From Campylobacterales bacterium (GTDB lineage Bacteria; Campylobacterota; Campylobacteria; Campylobacterales; Sulfurimonadaceae), in assembly GCA_016938735.1 (NCBI GenBank), contig JAFGUB010000052.1, positions 1 to 64,000 on the forward strand: DNA of 64,000 bases, given 5' to 3'. This document shows positions 50,765 through 61,202 of this stretch, in pieces (position 1 is the stretch's first letter; every line of letters starts with the position of its first letter). The notes under the pieces are model-generated. The model was not told the DNA's origin. It saw nothing but the letters and a program-made list of their open reading frames with translations, and did not search any database. The translations under genes were made by a program, and so were the position numbers.

Positions 50765-52131
50765 TGCGCTTTGCTTTACTACTGCTGGCCTCGGTGCTTC
50801 AAGCGCAAAGCACACTCGATTTTGATGCCATACAAGCACACCTCACCCCCAAAAACCCCTATGTCCAAAGCGCCTTGCTTCCCCAGAGTGTGGCTCAGGG
50901 GCGCAGCATCGCCGCCGATGCCCCGTTTGATCCCACCGCAAACGCGCAGTTCGAGCGCAAACGCTATCCACTGGGAGATGCCGATTTTTACGACCTCACC
51001 CTCACCCAAAATCTCCCCTACGGCCTCTCGCTCTTTGGCGGACATCGCAGATCTGAAGGGGTTTCAGAGTACCACAATATCAAAACCGGCGATCTGGGCG
51101 AATGGCGCATCGGTGCCAAGGCCGACCTCTTTGCACTTGCCCACTCCACCACGCCTGAATACCTCGCACGTGAAGAGGCCGCGCTTGCATGGCGCCAAAG
51201 CACGCTTGACGCACTAGAGGAGCTGCGCATCCTCGGCCAAAAAATCACGCACGGCCATATTCAAGCCTGCTATGCCAAAGAGGTGCATGAGCTAGAACAA
51301 GCACTGCTAGAACGCATCATGCAGCGCCACCACTGGATCAAAGCGCGTATCGATGAGGGACAGATCGAGGCGATCGCACTAGAAGAAAACCGCGCCCTCA
51401 TCCTACACCAAGAGCGCCGCGTACGCAGCGCCCAAACCCGTGCGCAGACCCTACATCGCAGCCTCGCGACCTATCTGGGGCTCGATCTTGAAGCGTTCGA
51501 TGCTCGCTACCGCCTAGAGACTCCTGCATTGCCAAACGAGCCGCTCAAGCCGCAACAGCTTTTTGAACACGCCCTCTTACACCGCAGCGACCTACGCAGC
51601 CTAGCACTGCGGCGCGAACGGCTCACACTCCAAAGCGACTACGTCTCGGCGCAAGCTTACCCCAAAACCACCCTATCGCTCCAAGGCGTCCACGACCAAA
51701 GCTATGAAGAGGGGGGCTTCAAACTGGCACTTAACGCGGAGTTTCCCCTACCTCAAAGCCGCTACAAAGGAGACAAACTTCGCTTTGAAGCAGAGTCGTC
51801 ACAGCTCGACGCCACAGAAAAACGCACCCTCTTGGAGCTGCGCACCACCTTTGAAAACGGGGTGCAGCAGCTTCAGACGTTGCATCACAACATCATTGAC
51901 CTCAAACAAGAAGAGGCCTTACATGTAAGGCTGCTGCGTGCAGAGCAAAGCCGCTTCGAGCTGGGTCAAAGCGACCTCTTTCGCCTCAACGCGAGAGAAG
52001 AGCAGTGGCTAAGCGCCCTGCTTCGTACCCTAGAAGCGGAAGCGGAGTACCGCATAGGGCGCGAAGCGCTCCTCTATCAAAGCGTTCAAGAATCACTTTT
52101 ATTAATAATGAAAAGACTTATCAAAAATTAA
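50764..52131 (+). CDS. TolC-family outer-membrane efflux protein
   Basis: A 455-residue protein with a signal peptide (FALLLLASVLQAQS). Two repeats of long helices separated by beta-strands follow (first strand NLPYGLSLFGG, second YPKTTLSLQGVHDQ). LLRAEQSRFELGQSDLFRLNAREEQW is the conserved final helix of the OEP family. It forms the outer-membrane exit channel for the exporter encoded upstream. The ATG overlaps the adaptor stop (TGATG). Confidence 0.87.
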   Translation: MRFALLLLASVLQAQSTLDFDAIQAHLTPKNPYVQSALLPQSVAQGRSIAADAPFDPTANAQFERKRYPLGDADFYDLTLTQNLPYGLSLFGGHRRSEGVSEYHNIKTGDLGEWRIGAKADLFALAHSTTPEYLAREEAALAWRQSTLDALEELRILGQKITHGHIQACYAKEVHELEQALLERIMQRHHWIKARIDEGQIEAIALEENRALILHQERRVRSAQTRAQTLHRSLATYLGLDLEAFDARYRLETPALPNEPLKPQQLFEHALLHRSDLRSLALRRERLTLQSDYVSAQAYPKTTLSLQGVHDQSYEEGGFKLALNAEFPLPQSRYKGDKLRFEAESSQLDATEKRTLLELRTTFENGVQQLQTLHHNIIDLKQEEALHVRLLRAEQSRFELGQSDLFRLNAREEQWLSALLRTLEAEAEYRIGREALLYQSVQESLLLIMKRLIKN

Positions 52132-52255
52132 TTTTTCTTATTATTACTTTATGTAACATTTTAAGCGTCAATAATATTTTTTTATTCTTTATTCAGCATT
52201 TCCGCCCCCCTTGCTCTGCTATGCTCGTATCAAACTTTTGTCACAAGGAGTGAAG

Positions 52256-54574
52256 ATGCAAGGGTGGAACACCAAAATAGCAGCAGCGCTGGCCCTAACC
52301 GGCGCCATGATACTGGGGGGATGCAACTCCTCTTCAAGCAGCAGCAACAATGAAACGCCGCCGCCGGAACAGACGCTCATTACCTACACGGATTACAAAG
52401 GCGCTACCCGTCAAGCGGAGCTCACACCCGGTGCGGCGGAGTACCACACGGGCACAGGGTATGGCCAAACCCTCTTTGACAGCGTGGACAAAAAGTGTCA
52501 GCACTGCCACAACGAACTCTTTGATACATGGAAAGGCTCGATGCACGGCCGCTCATGGTCTGATCCCATCTTCCAAAGCAAATACCAAGACTACCTGCGC
52601 ATCACGATCAACAAGATCGGCGAGGACAACAGCGCCAAAGTGGGCGCGGACGGCGTCACGGGCCGCGTGCTTAACGAACAGGTCTTCAAAGGGGCCGCGC
52701 AGGTGTGCGTCGCCTGTCACGCTCCGGGTGCCTACTACGCCGGAGATTTCAAAATCGAGCTGGAAAAACTCAAAGAGAGCGGTGCCACCACTGCCGATCT
52801 AAGCGCCGCGCAAGCGGAGCATCAAGCCAACAACAGCCCCTTTGACGCCACCCAAAGTGCGAGCGTCGTAGCGGTTGCCCACACCGACGGCGCGCTGTAT
52901 AAGGCGACCTACCATATCGGCCACGAAGCCAACCGCGAAGGGATCAACTGCGCCTTTTGTCACAGCATCGAAACCCCACGTCTGATGGGACTAGAGCAAG
53001 ATGGCGGCGCAGCGGGCAGCTACACCCTCAAAGATCATCTGCGCGTCGGGGCGCACGGTCCGGCAAAGTACAGCGCTGGGACTACACTGAGTTATGATAA
53101 AAACGCATCCGCCCCTCAGATGAACGCCTTTTTCAAAATCGTAGGGCCCGAGAGCTACACGGGCTACGCCCACACCCCAAAAGCAGAGGGCGAATACGAC
53201 GTTGCCAAAGCCAAAGACGGTCGCTACTCCATGACCAGCAAAGACCTCAACGGCACAAACGGTAAAGTCCACTACACCGGCGGACCGTTCTACGGCCCCT
53301 TTGGTGTCACCGGCATCCGCAACGAAAACGCGAATGACGAGACCAACCGCAGCGCTCAGGTGCATCCTGACTTCCATTACGACACCAACAACCACTTTGG
53401 CGCGAGCGGTAAGGCGCTCTGTCTCTCCTGCCACCAGCGCAGCGCCGGAGCGACCGTACCTGCAGGCGAAGAGGGGGCAGGCAGCTTTATGGAGCTCTGC
53501 TCAACCTGGACGGCGGTCTCCACCGGAAGCGACACCAACCTAGTCGATACCCAAACCTCACCGCGCTGCCAGAAGTGCCATATGGAGAAGATCGAAGGCA
53601 CCGTGCTGCATCAGTGGGGCAAACCGACCGAACTCTTCACCGACAAAGCCCTGCTTACCGCGCACTTCTACGCCGATGACAGCGAAGGCTACGGCAGTGA
53701 GAATCCTGTTGCATCGGGCTGGCTCAACTCCCACGCCTTTTTGGGTGCGAGCAAAACCGGCGGCGACGGCGCAGCGGCAATGAAAAAGGTCAAAAGCGGT
53801 TTTGCCGCCGATCTGAACGCCACGCAAGAGGGCAATACCCTCACCGTGCAGACCACCCTGCTCAACAAAACCGCCCACATGCTCCCCGGTGCCCATCCGA
53901 TGCGCCGTATGCTGACCCGCGTCATCGTCACCGACGCGCAGGGCAACAAGGTGCCGCTTGCCTCGGCTACGGGCCTCTCTACGTTCGAAGACGTCACCAA
54001 CAGCGTCGTTTCCCTAACAGGCAAAACGCTGCATGATAGTGCTCATAAAGAGGTAAGCGTCAACTTCAACGGCTCCGATGCGCTTGACTTCCCGGGCAAA
54101 ACCCCCGATCTCGCAGGCGAAGCGCTCTTGAGCCAGAAGTTTGATGGCACCGTCGTGAGCATCACCGGCACCGACTCAACCGTCTTAGCTCAAGAGATCA
54201 ACGGCACCCAAACTGTCGGCACCGTAGCGCGCGCTACCATTATCGACAGTGCCGCACAAACCGACTTTACCCGCATCTACGGACGCGAAACCGGCAAAAA
54301 ATACAACGGCGACTATGTGGTGCGTCCGGGCTTCGACTCGAATCTGGTGCGCATGGACAACCGCCTAAGCCCCAACGAGCGCGAAACCTACACCCTCACC
54401 TACGACCTGACGGGTCTGAGTGATGTGAATGTCACCATGAAGGTCTACTACATGCAAAAAGGGGCCAACGGCAAGTTCCCTTCTACGGCAGAGGGCTTCT
54501 TGGATGACGCGGTCAATGCGGAGAAGAAATTCCTGATCACCGAAGTCTTTAGCAAGACCCTCACCGTTGATTAG
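52256..54574 (+). CDS. penta-haem cytochrome c lipoprotein
   Basis: A 772-residue exported protein. Its signal peptide ends in a lipobox LGGC (Cys ~23), followed by a Ser/Asn linker. Five CxxCH haem sites are seen: CQHCH (~82), CVACH (~157), CAFCH (~239), CLSCH (~391) and CQKCH (~442). After residue ~500 there is a beta-rich domain (LTVQTTLLNKTAHMLPG...RRMLTRVIVTDAQGNKVPL) with no haem sites. Multihaem proteins of this build serve as terminal reductases or electron carriers in the periplasm. The substrate cannot be named. ATG 52256 has AAGGAG eight bases upstream. Confidence 0.85.
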   Translation: MQGWNTKIAAALALTGAMILGGCNSSSSSSNNETPPPEQTLITYTDYKGATRQAELTPGAAEYHTGTGYGQTLFDSVDKKCQHCHNELFDTWKGSMHGRSWSDPIFQSKYQDYLRITINKIGEDNSAKVGADGVTGRVLNEQVFKGAAQVCVACHAPGAYYAGDFKIELEKLKESGATTADLSAAQAEHQANNSPFDATQSASVVAVAHTDGALYKATYHIGHEANREGINCAFCHSIETPRLMGLEQDGGAAGSYTLKDHLRVGAHGPAKYSAGTTLSYDKNASAPQMNAFFKIVGPESYTGYAHTPKAEGEYDVAKAKDGRYSMTSKDLNGTNGKVHYTGGPFYGPFGVTGIRNENANDETNRSAQVHPDFHYDTNNHFGASGKALCLSCHQRSAGATVPAGEEGAGSFMELCSTWTAVSTGSDTNLVDTQTSPRCQKCHMEKIEGTVLHQWGKPTELFTDKALLTAHFYADDSEGYGSENPVASGWLNSHAFLGASKTGGDGAAAMKKVKSGFAADLNATQEGNTLTVQTTLLNKTAHMLPGAHPMRRMLTRVIVTDAQGNKVPLASATGLSTFEDVTNSVVSLTGKTLHDSAHKEVSVNFNGSDALDFPGKTPDLAGEALLSQKFDGTVVSITGTDSTVLAQEINGTQTVGTVARATIIDSAAQTDFTRIYGRETGKKYNGDYVVRPGFDSNLVRMDNRLSPNERETYTLTYDLTGLSDVNVTMKVYYMQKGANGKFPSTAEGFLDDAVNAEKKFLITEVFSKTLTVD

Positions 54575-54581
54575 TCATCTC

Positions 54582-54604
54582 TCTCGCATCAATCAGATGC
54601 GAGA
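54582..54604 (+). terminator. stem-loop after the penta-haem cytochrome gene
   Basis: TCTCGCATC and GATGCGAGA form a perfect 9-bp stem with a 5-base loop, eight bases after the stop. The following bases (AGCTTTAGGG) give only a weak T-tract, so termination efficiency is uncertain. A smaller GGGACA/TGTCCC hairpin lies further on. Confidence 0.55.
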
Positions 54605-54674
54605 AGCTTTAGGGGGTTGCAAGGGACACGTGTGTCCCTGCCACTGTGCGGGCTTTGCTCGTACAGTGTTTCCC

Positions 54675-55604
54675 TTACATGTAAGGCTTCACGAACGTCT
54701 TTATATTCCCGCTCTCAATCCGCTCTTTTTGATGGGTAAAGATCAGATACCCCACCCCCATCCGCTCTAAAAACGCTATCGCTTTCTCTCGCTCCATCAC
54801 CGACGTGGCGGTCGCATAAGCGTCGATATCGGCATTGGAACCGTACGAAAAAAGGGTGATCGACGCAAAGGTTTTGGCGCTGCGCTTGGTTTTGGGATCA
54901 ATCAGATGGTTGTGGTTTTGATCGTTCACAAAGCGCCGATAGGTGCCGCTGGTGGAGATCGCAAGAGCGCCGCGCACGCTTTGAAACCGCGCAATGATCC
55001 CCTCCTCAAAGGGATTTTCGATCTCCACCTTACATGTAGCCACGCAGCGGATATCGCCGCTCAGGGCAATCAGCCCCTGCGATGCATTGGCCTCGCGGTA
55101 GAGCCCATACACGGCGTCCACCCCAAAACCCTTGCCCATGCCGCCCAGATCGACGCGGTAGCCGCTTTGCAGCGTGGCATCGGTGGCGTTGAACTCCAGC
55201 GCTCCAAAACCCACCTTCTGCGCTTCGAGCAGCGCTTCGGAGGGGATGCGCTCCGCTTCACCGAAGCGATACGCCCCCTGCGTGACGCTGCCCACCGTCA
55301 CATCAAACGCACCGCCGCTCTCGCGGTAGTAACGCGCACACAGGCTCAGTGCCGCGTAGGTATCGCTTGAGAGGCTTACATGTAAGTCCCGATTCAAGCG
55401 ATAAATCTCGGCCCTCTCATCATACGACGAGAGCGCCGCTTCGACCCTGCCTAGCCGCTCTATCGCCCTTTGCAGCAGTGCGCCATCGGAGGCACTGAGT
55501 GTTGCCGTCGTGCCCATACTCAGCACGCTACGCTCGATCAACGGTTCGGCGCCCGCTACAACGGCAATCGTAAGATAAAATATAACACTTTTAAATATAA
55601 ACAT
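54675..55604 (-). CDS. apbE: FAD:protein FMN transferase
   Basis: A 309-residue exported enzyme that links FMN covalently to Thr in flavoproteins such as the FMN-binding protein at 47108. Signal peptide MFIFKSVIFYLTIAVVAGA; RSVLSMGTTATLSA near 25, YRVDLGGMGKGFGVDAVY near 145 (the typical DLGGxAKG motif with Met for Ala), ALSGDIRC, the STSGTYRRF motif near 220 and HLIDPKTKR. ATG 55604 has GGAG six bases upstream; the longer frame to 55733 is excluded by the signal peptide. The last codons TAC-ATG-TAA are a TTACATGTAA palindrome, so the protein ends Pro-Tyr-Met as DapF does. Confidence 0.9.
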   Translation of the reverse strand: MFIFKSVIFYLTIAVVAGAEPLIERSVLSMGTTATLSASDGALLQRAIERLGRVEAALSSYDERAEIYRLNRDLHVSLSSDTYAALSLCARYYRESGGAFDVTVGSVTQGAYRFGEAERIPSEALLEAQKVGFGALEFNATDATLQSGYRVDLGGMGKGFGVDAVYGLYREANASQGLIALSGDIRCVATCKVEIENPFEEGIIARFQSVRGALAISTSGTYRRFVNDQNHNHLIDPKTKRSAKTFASITLFSYGSNADIDAYATATSVMEREKAIAFLERMGVGYLIFTHQKERIESGNIKTFVKPYM

Positions 55605-55665
55605 TTCTCGACTCCAAACATCAAAAAATTTGCTACCATGGTAGCTTAAATGCCTATTCGGAGTC

Positions 55666-58600
55666 TTGATGTTGTTCCAAAAATGGCTCGCGTTATTGCT
55701 GGTACTTTGTTTTGCCCTGCTCTTTACGCCCATTTATCTCATTATCGAAAACAACAAACATGCAAGAATCGAGATGGTACTTGAGAAACACCGCCAAAAC
55801 CTCCATACGCACGTACAATCTTTTTTGCACAACCAAAACGATCTGGCCGATCTCGTCTATGATCAAACCGTCTCGGATGAAGCCATCTTGCACCTTTTAG
55901 AGGAGGCGTACAGCGCGGATGAGTCCAAACGTACCCACCTTCGCGCCCAACTCATCGCGATGCTCGAAGGACGCTACCGCATCTACCGCAAACAACACAT
56001 CTTGCAATACCACTTCGTCTTGGCCGACGGTACCGTCTTTTTGCGGATGCACAAAAAGGAGCGCTTCGGCGATGCGCTTCACGGTGTGCGCGAGGATTTC
56101 AAAACCGTCAATGAGGAACAACGTATCATACGCGGCTTCGCTCAAGGGCGCACCGCCCACGGCTTTCGCAACGTCTATCCCCTCTTTGGCCCATCAGGCA
56201 AGCATATCGGGGCACTGGAGGTCTCTTTTGCCAGCGAGCTGCTGCAAGACCACCTCACCCTAAGCAGCCGCATCCATTCTCACTTTTTGGTGCACAAAGA
56301 GGTGGTCGATACCAGAGCCTGGCAGCGCGACGACCGCGTCATCACCTACGCGCCCAGCATGGAACACCCAAGCTATCTCAGCCACACCCCCTTAAACCAC
56401 CAAAGTGCGGAGTGCCTCCAAAACAACCCCGCCCGCATCGCCGCGCTGCAGGAATCTATCTTGCGAGGAATGGCGCAAACGCTCCCCTTCACCCTCTACA
56501 GCGCCGAAGGCGATATCGACAAGGTGATTGGCTTTTATCCGATCCATCACGCCATCAGCAACCGCGTCGTCGCTTGGATTGTCACCTATGAAGACGAGCC
56601 CATCATTCGAAACATTCTGGCAAACGGCCGTATGATGCAGGCTACGGCAGGTCTGCTGCTGCTCGTGGTGTTGCTCTTCATCTACCGACTGCTGATGCAG
56701 CGCCATGAGATGCACCGACTCAACGAGCGTTTCGAGCTCGTCCTCAAGGCGATCAACGACGGTATATGGGACTGGGAGATCTCCGCAAACAGCGTCTACT
56801 TCTCACCGCAATGGAAAGCCATGCTGGGCTATGACGATTTAGAGAATCGGCCTGAGCGTTTTTTTGAGCTGATCCACCCCGACGACAAAGAACGCGTCCA
56901 AGAGGTGCTTGAGGCACACTGGCGCGACCCTCAAATCGCCCCCTACCACCTACAAGCACGGCTGCGCTGCCAAGACGGCCGCTACAAATGGATTCTCATC
57001 CGTGGCAAAACCGTGCTCGACGCAGAGGGCAAACCGACCCGCATGGTGGGCTCACATACCGACATCGACGCCATGTACCGCCTGCAACAAGACCTCGCCA
57101 AGCACCAAAAATTACTGCAAAGCGTCTTTGATCTGATGGCGATCGGCGTGAGCATCACCGACGAGCAGGGCAACATCATCGACTGCAACCGCGCTTCGGA
57201 GCAGATTCTAGGCGTCACCAAAGAGGAGCATCTGCGCCGCAGTTACCAAGGCCCCTACTGGCAGATCGTCGATGAGCATCAGCGCCCGCTTAGCGCCGAA
57301 GCCTAAACCAGCGTCAAGGCTCTCACCCAAAAACGTGCCTTCAACAGCGAGCTGATGGGGGTTCTCCACCCGGAAGGGATCCGCTGGATCGAAGTAAGCG
57401 CCGATTATCTTGGTCTTGAGGGGTATGGCGTCGCCATCGTCTATGTGGACGTCACCGACTATAAAGCGGCGCTCTCCAAAGCCCAACAACTTCAGACGAA
57501 GTTTTATACCCTCTTTGAAGAGTCGCTAGACGCTATCTGTCTTATCGACCCGGAGTCGCAGCAGATCGTGGAGTTCAACAGCAGGGCCCACGAGATGCTG
57601 GGCTACTCCCGCGAAGAGTATGCCCAACTACGCATTGAGCAAATCGACACCACCGAAGACAAAGTACAGGTCACCCGGCGCGTAGAGCAGCTCTTTGAGC
57701 AGCAAGCCGTCCGCTTTAGTACCCAGCACCGCTGCAAAGACGGCAGCCTTAAAGACGTGCAGGTCAATCTGCGTCTGGTGCAGATCGACGACGCCCCCAT
57801 CATCCATGCCACCTTCCACGACGTCACGGAGCTCGAAGATGCCAAGCGCGCTTTGCAGGAGGCTTCAACACGCGCTTTGAGTGCCAGCCGCTCCAAATCG
57901 GAGTTTCTGGCCAATATGAGCCATGAGATCCGCACGCCTCTTGGCGGGGTCATCGGCCTCATCGAGCTCACCCTCAAGACCGATCTGGGCACCAAACAGC
58001 GTGACTACCTCCAAAAGTCGCTCAATTCCGCCCACGCGCTGCTGCGCATCCTCAATGACATTCTTGACTACTCCAAAATCGAGGCGGGCAAACTCGAACT
58101 CGAGTCCCGCCCCTTCGAGCTTGCTGAGGTGCTGCGCACCGTCAAAGACCTCTTTGGGTATCAGGCGCAGCGCAAAGGAATCGCCTTTAGCGTCGTCGCG
58201 CCCCCTTCATGCCGCCTCATCGGCGATGCCCTGCGGCTGACGCAGGTGCTGAGCAATCTGGTCGGCAACGCAGTGAAGTTCACCCATCAAGGGGCCATCA
58301 CCCTCTTAGCCGCGATCACGCAACAAAGCGAAGAGCGCCTAGAGATCGACTTTTCGGTCAAAGACAGCGGTATCGGGATGAATGCAGCGACGCTTAATCG
58401 CCTCTTTGGCAGCTTCCATCAAGCCGACAGCTCCATCACCAGAGAGTATGGCGGCAACGGCCTGGGGCTCGCCATCTCCAGACAGCTTGTGGAACTCATG
58501 GGCGGCTCGATACGCGTCAGCTCCACAGAGGGCGTCGGTAGCACCTTTACCTTTACCCTGAGTCTCGAGATTGATCGCTCCGCACGTATCCAAAAACCCT

Positions 58601-59004
58601 CCGAACCGGCCCCCAGCAACGATTTCACCGCAATTGCAGGCGCGCACATCTTACTGGTTGAGGACAACCTCATCAACCAACTCGTCGCTACCGAAATGCT
58701 CAGCGACTTTAACGTCGAAGTGGCCCAAAACGGCGCAGAAGCGGTGGAAAAGGCTTCAAGCGCCCCCTTTGATCTGATCTTGATGGATCTGCAGATGCCC
58801 GTGATGGACGGCTTCGAAGCGAGCCGCCGCATCCGCGCAAGCGGCAACACCACCCCCATTGTAGCGCTTAGTGCCGCGGTGATGCAAGAGGATATCATCC
58901 GCAGTGAAGAGGCGGGTATGAACGCCCATCTCAGCAAGCCCATAGAGCCGGAGCAACTCGCCAAAACTCTGCTACAATTTTTACCATCCAAGGAGCCATC
59001 GTGA
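55666..59004 (+). pseudogene. hybrid sensor histidine kinase interrupted by an in-frame TAA
   Basis: One frame of 1112 codons runs through 55666-59004, except for a TAA at 57304-57306. The first part has a membrane helix at ~5-28, a periplasmic Cache-like sensor, a second helix near 328-345 and PAS domains (RWLI-like KWILIRGKTV; MAIGVSITDEQGNIIDCN). The stop falls inside a PAS domain: LSAEA before it and TSVKALTQKRAF plus RWIEVSADYL after it belong to one fold. The second part has another PAS, His[13 protein letters not shown], HATPase (NLVGNAVKFTH, GGNGLGLAIS) and a receiver [14 protein letters not shown]. Reading-frame continuity shows a recent nonsense change, readthrough or an error. Internal restart at ATG 57355 could still make a soluble kinase. 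Confidence 0.85.
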
Positions 59005-61202
59005 ACCCACAACCGCAGCAGCTCAGCACCGAAGAGATCAATCAACGTTTTCGCCTCACGATGGAGGCGACGAACACCGGACTATGGACTTGGGATATGG
59101 GCGAAAACATCACATGGTCGGACGAGGCCTACACCCAACTGGGCTACACGCCGCAAGCCTTTGAACTGAGCATGACCTTCTTTCTCACCACCCTGCTGCA
59201 TCCCAATGACCGCGCGTCGATGTTTACGGGCATCGAGCGTCAGATCGCCGAAAGTGGCAGGTTTATCATACAATTTCGTCTCAAAAATGCTTCGGGCGGC
59301 TACAGTTGGATCGAAGGGCGCGGCAAAACCACCGCTTATGATGCGCAAGGGGCGCCCTCGATGATGATGGGCACCCACCTCGACATCAGTGAGCGCAAAA
59401 AGGTCGAAGCCGATCTGGCAGAAGCCAAAGAGCGTTCCGAAGACGCCAACCGTGCCAAAAGCGAATTTTTGGCCAACATGAGCCACGAAATCCGCACCCC
59501 GCTCAACGCCATTATCGGGTTTTGTGAAATCGCTCATTATGATGATGCTCCGCAAAAACTGCACGCTCACCTCGATAAGATCCACCACGCCGGAAGGGTT
59601 TTGCTCGATACCATCAATAACATCATCGACTACGCGGCCATCGAATCGGGCCATCTGGATCTCCATCGCACCCCCTTCTTCTTCGCAACCATCATCGATC
59701 ATCTCTACAGCCTCTTTGCCGAGAGCGCCAAAAACAAGGGGCTGGCATTTCGTGCACATGTCGATGAGACGCTCGAGCGTATCTACTGCGCCGATGCGCT
59801 GCGCGTACGCCAATTACTCACCAACATGATCGCCAACGCCATCAAATTTACCGATTCCGGCGAGGTAACATTTGGCATCACCGCCTCGCGTGTCGAAGAG
59901 GGGCGCACCTGGGTGGAGTACCGCATCAGCGACACCGGCATCGGCATGAGCGAAGAGCAGCAGCAACGCCTCTTTAGCACCTTTAGCCAAGCCGACAACT
60001 CGATCACCCGCGTCCACGGCGGAAGCGGTCTTGGGCTGGTGATCAGCGAACGGCTGATCAAAGCGCTGGGGGGTTCTCAAATTCTCATCCAAAGTACACC
60101 CGGCGTGGGGAGCGTCTTTAAGTTTGAACTGCCTCTGGACCACTGCAGCGAGGCCGAGCAAGAGGCATTGGTCACCAAACATAGCCTCATAAACGATCCC
60201 GATTTCAAGATGACGGGGCATATATTGCTGGTAGAAGACAACCTCATCAACCAAGAGGTTGCCACGGCTCAACTAGAGCACATAGGGCTTACATGTACGC
60301 TCGCGCAAAACGGAGTGCAGGCGGTCGCCCTCTCAAGGCAGCAGCAGTTTGATCTCATCCTCATGGATCTGCAAATGCCCGAACTCGACGGCTACGAAGC
60401 GACCAAACAGATCCGCCGTTTCGATACCCAAACCCCCATCATCGCACTAAGCGCCGCCGCGATGACCCAGGATCGGCGCAAAGCGCTGGATGCGGGCATG
60501 AACGACCATCTAGGCAAACCCATCGACCCCAAAGAGCTGCATAAAATGCTGCTGGAGTGGATGCCACAGCCGCAGCAGGGCGTTTTCGATACGCCGATTT
60601 TGGAGCCTGAAATAGCCCTAGCGCGCCTTGGAGGCAAAACCGCCCTCTACGAGAAGCTACTCGCCCACTTTAAAACCCAGATCGCGTCCGAGTTCCTCCC
60701 CTTAAGCGAGGCGCTAGGTCGCCTGGACGTCGCTTCGCCAAGCGATATTGAAGAGGCCGAGCGAGAGGTACACACCCTCAAAGGGGTGAGCGCCAATCTG
60801 GCCGCGACCACGCTGTATCAGCTCTGCACCTCGATCGATACGGCTCTTAAAGAAGGCACCGCTCCCACATATGCCGAGCGCACGCGGTTTTCGCAGCTTC
60901 TGTACGCTACGCGTGACGCCATCGACGAACGTCTTGGCGCGCAGCCGACACCTGCGCCTGCCACCGTCTCTTACGATGCGCAGGTGCTGCAACGCAGCCT
61001 CGAAGCCCTTGCCGCGCAACTCGAACAAAATGAATTTATCGATGACGCCACCGGCGAAAAATTGCTCCTTCAGCTCGCCGCATCGCCTTTAAGCGCACAG
61101 GCCAAAACGCTCGAAGAGGCGCTTGGAAACTTTAACTATCCTGCTGCCCGCGCTCTGGTACAAAGCATCCTCGAGCACCTCAAGACAGGAGGAAGCACAT
61201 GA
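59001..61202 (+). CDS. hybrid sensor kinase: PAS-HisKA-HATPase-REC-HPt
   Basis: A 733-residue cytoplasmic kinase without membrane helices. A PAS domain (residues ~10-135) has [14 protein letters not shown]. The HisKA H-box [15 protein letters not shown] is near 160 and HATPase boxes [11 protein letters not shown] and [10 protein letters not shown] lie near 275 and 335. The receiver (~410-525) has LVEDNLINQ and [14 protein letters not shown], and a C-terminal HPt domain (~545-640) has [11 protein letters not shown]. Phosphate likely passes H-D-H to the downstream receiver-GGDEF protein. It overlaps both neighbours by 4 bp. A palindrome at 60290 encodes Thr-Cys in the receiver. Confidence 0.9.
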   Translation: MNPQPQQLSTEEINQRFRLTMEATNTGLWTWDMGENITWSDEAYTQLGYTPQAFELSMTFFLTTLLHPNDRASMFTGIERQIAESGRFIIQFRLKNASGGYSWIEGRGKTTAYDAQGAPSMMMGTHLDISERKKVEADLAEAKERSEDANRAKSEFLANMSHEIRTPLNAIIGFCEIAHYDDAPQKLHAHLDKIHHAGRVLLDTINNIIDYAAIESGHLDLHRTPFFFATIIDHLYSLFAESAKNKGLAFRAHVDETLERIYCADALRVRQLLTNMIANAIKFTDSGEVTFGITASRVEEGRTWVEYRISDTGIGMSEEQQQRLFSTFSQADNSITRVHGGSGLGLVISERLIKALGGSQILIQSTPGVGSVFKFELPLDHCSEAEQEALVTKHSLINDPDFKMTGHILLVEDNLINQEVATAQLEHIGLTCTLAQNGVQAVALSRQQQFDLILMDLQMPELDGYEATKQIRRFDTQTPIIALSAAAMTQDRRKALDAGMNDHLGKPIDPKELHKMLLEWMPQPQQGVFDTPILEPEIALARLGGKTALYEKLLAHFKTQIASEFLPLSEALGRLDVASPSDIEEAEREVHTLKGVSANLAATTLYQLCTSIDTALKEGTAPTYAERTRFSQLLYATRDAIDERLGAQPTPAPATVSYDAQVLQRSLEALAAQLEQNEFIDDATGEKLLLQLAASPLSAQAKTLEEALGNFNYPAARALVQSILEHLKTGGST

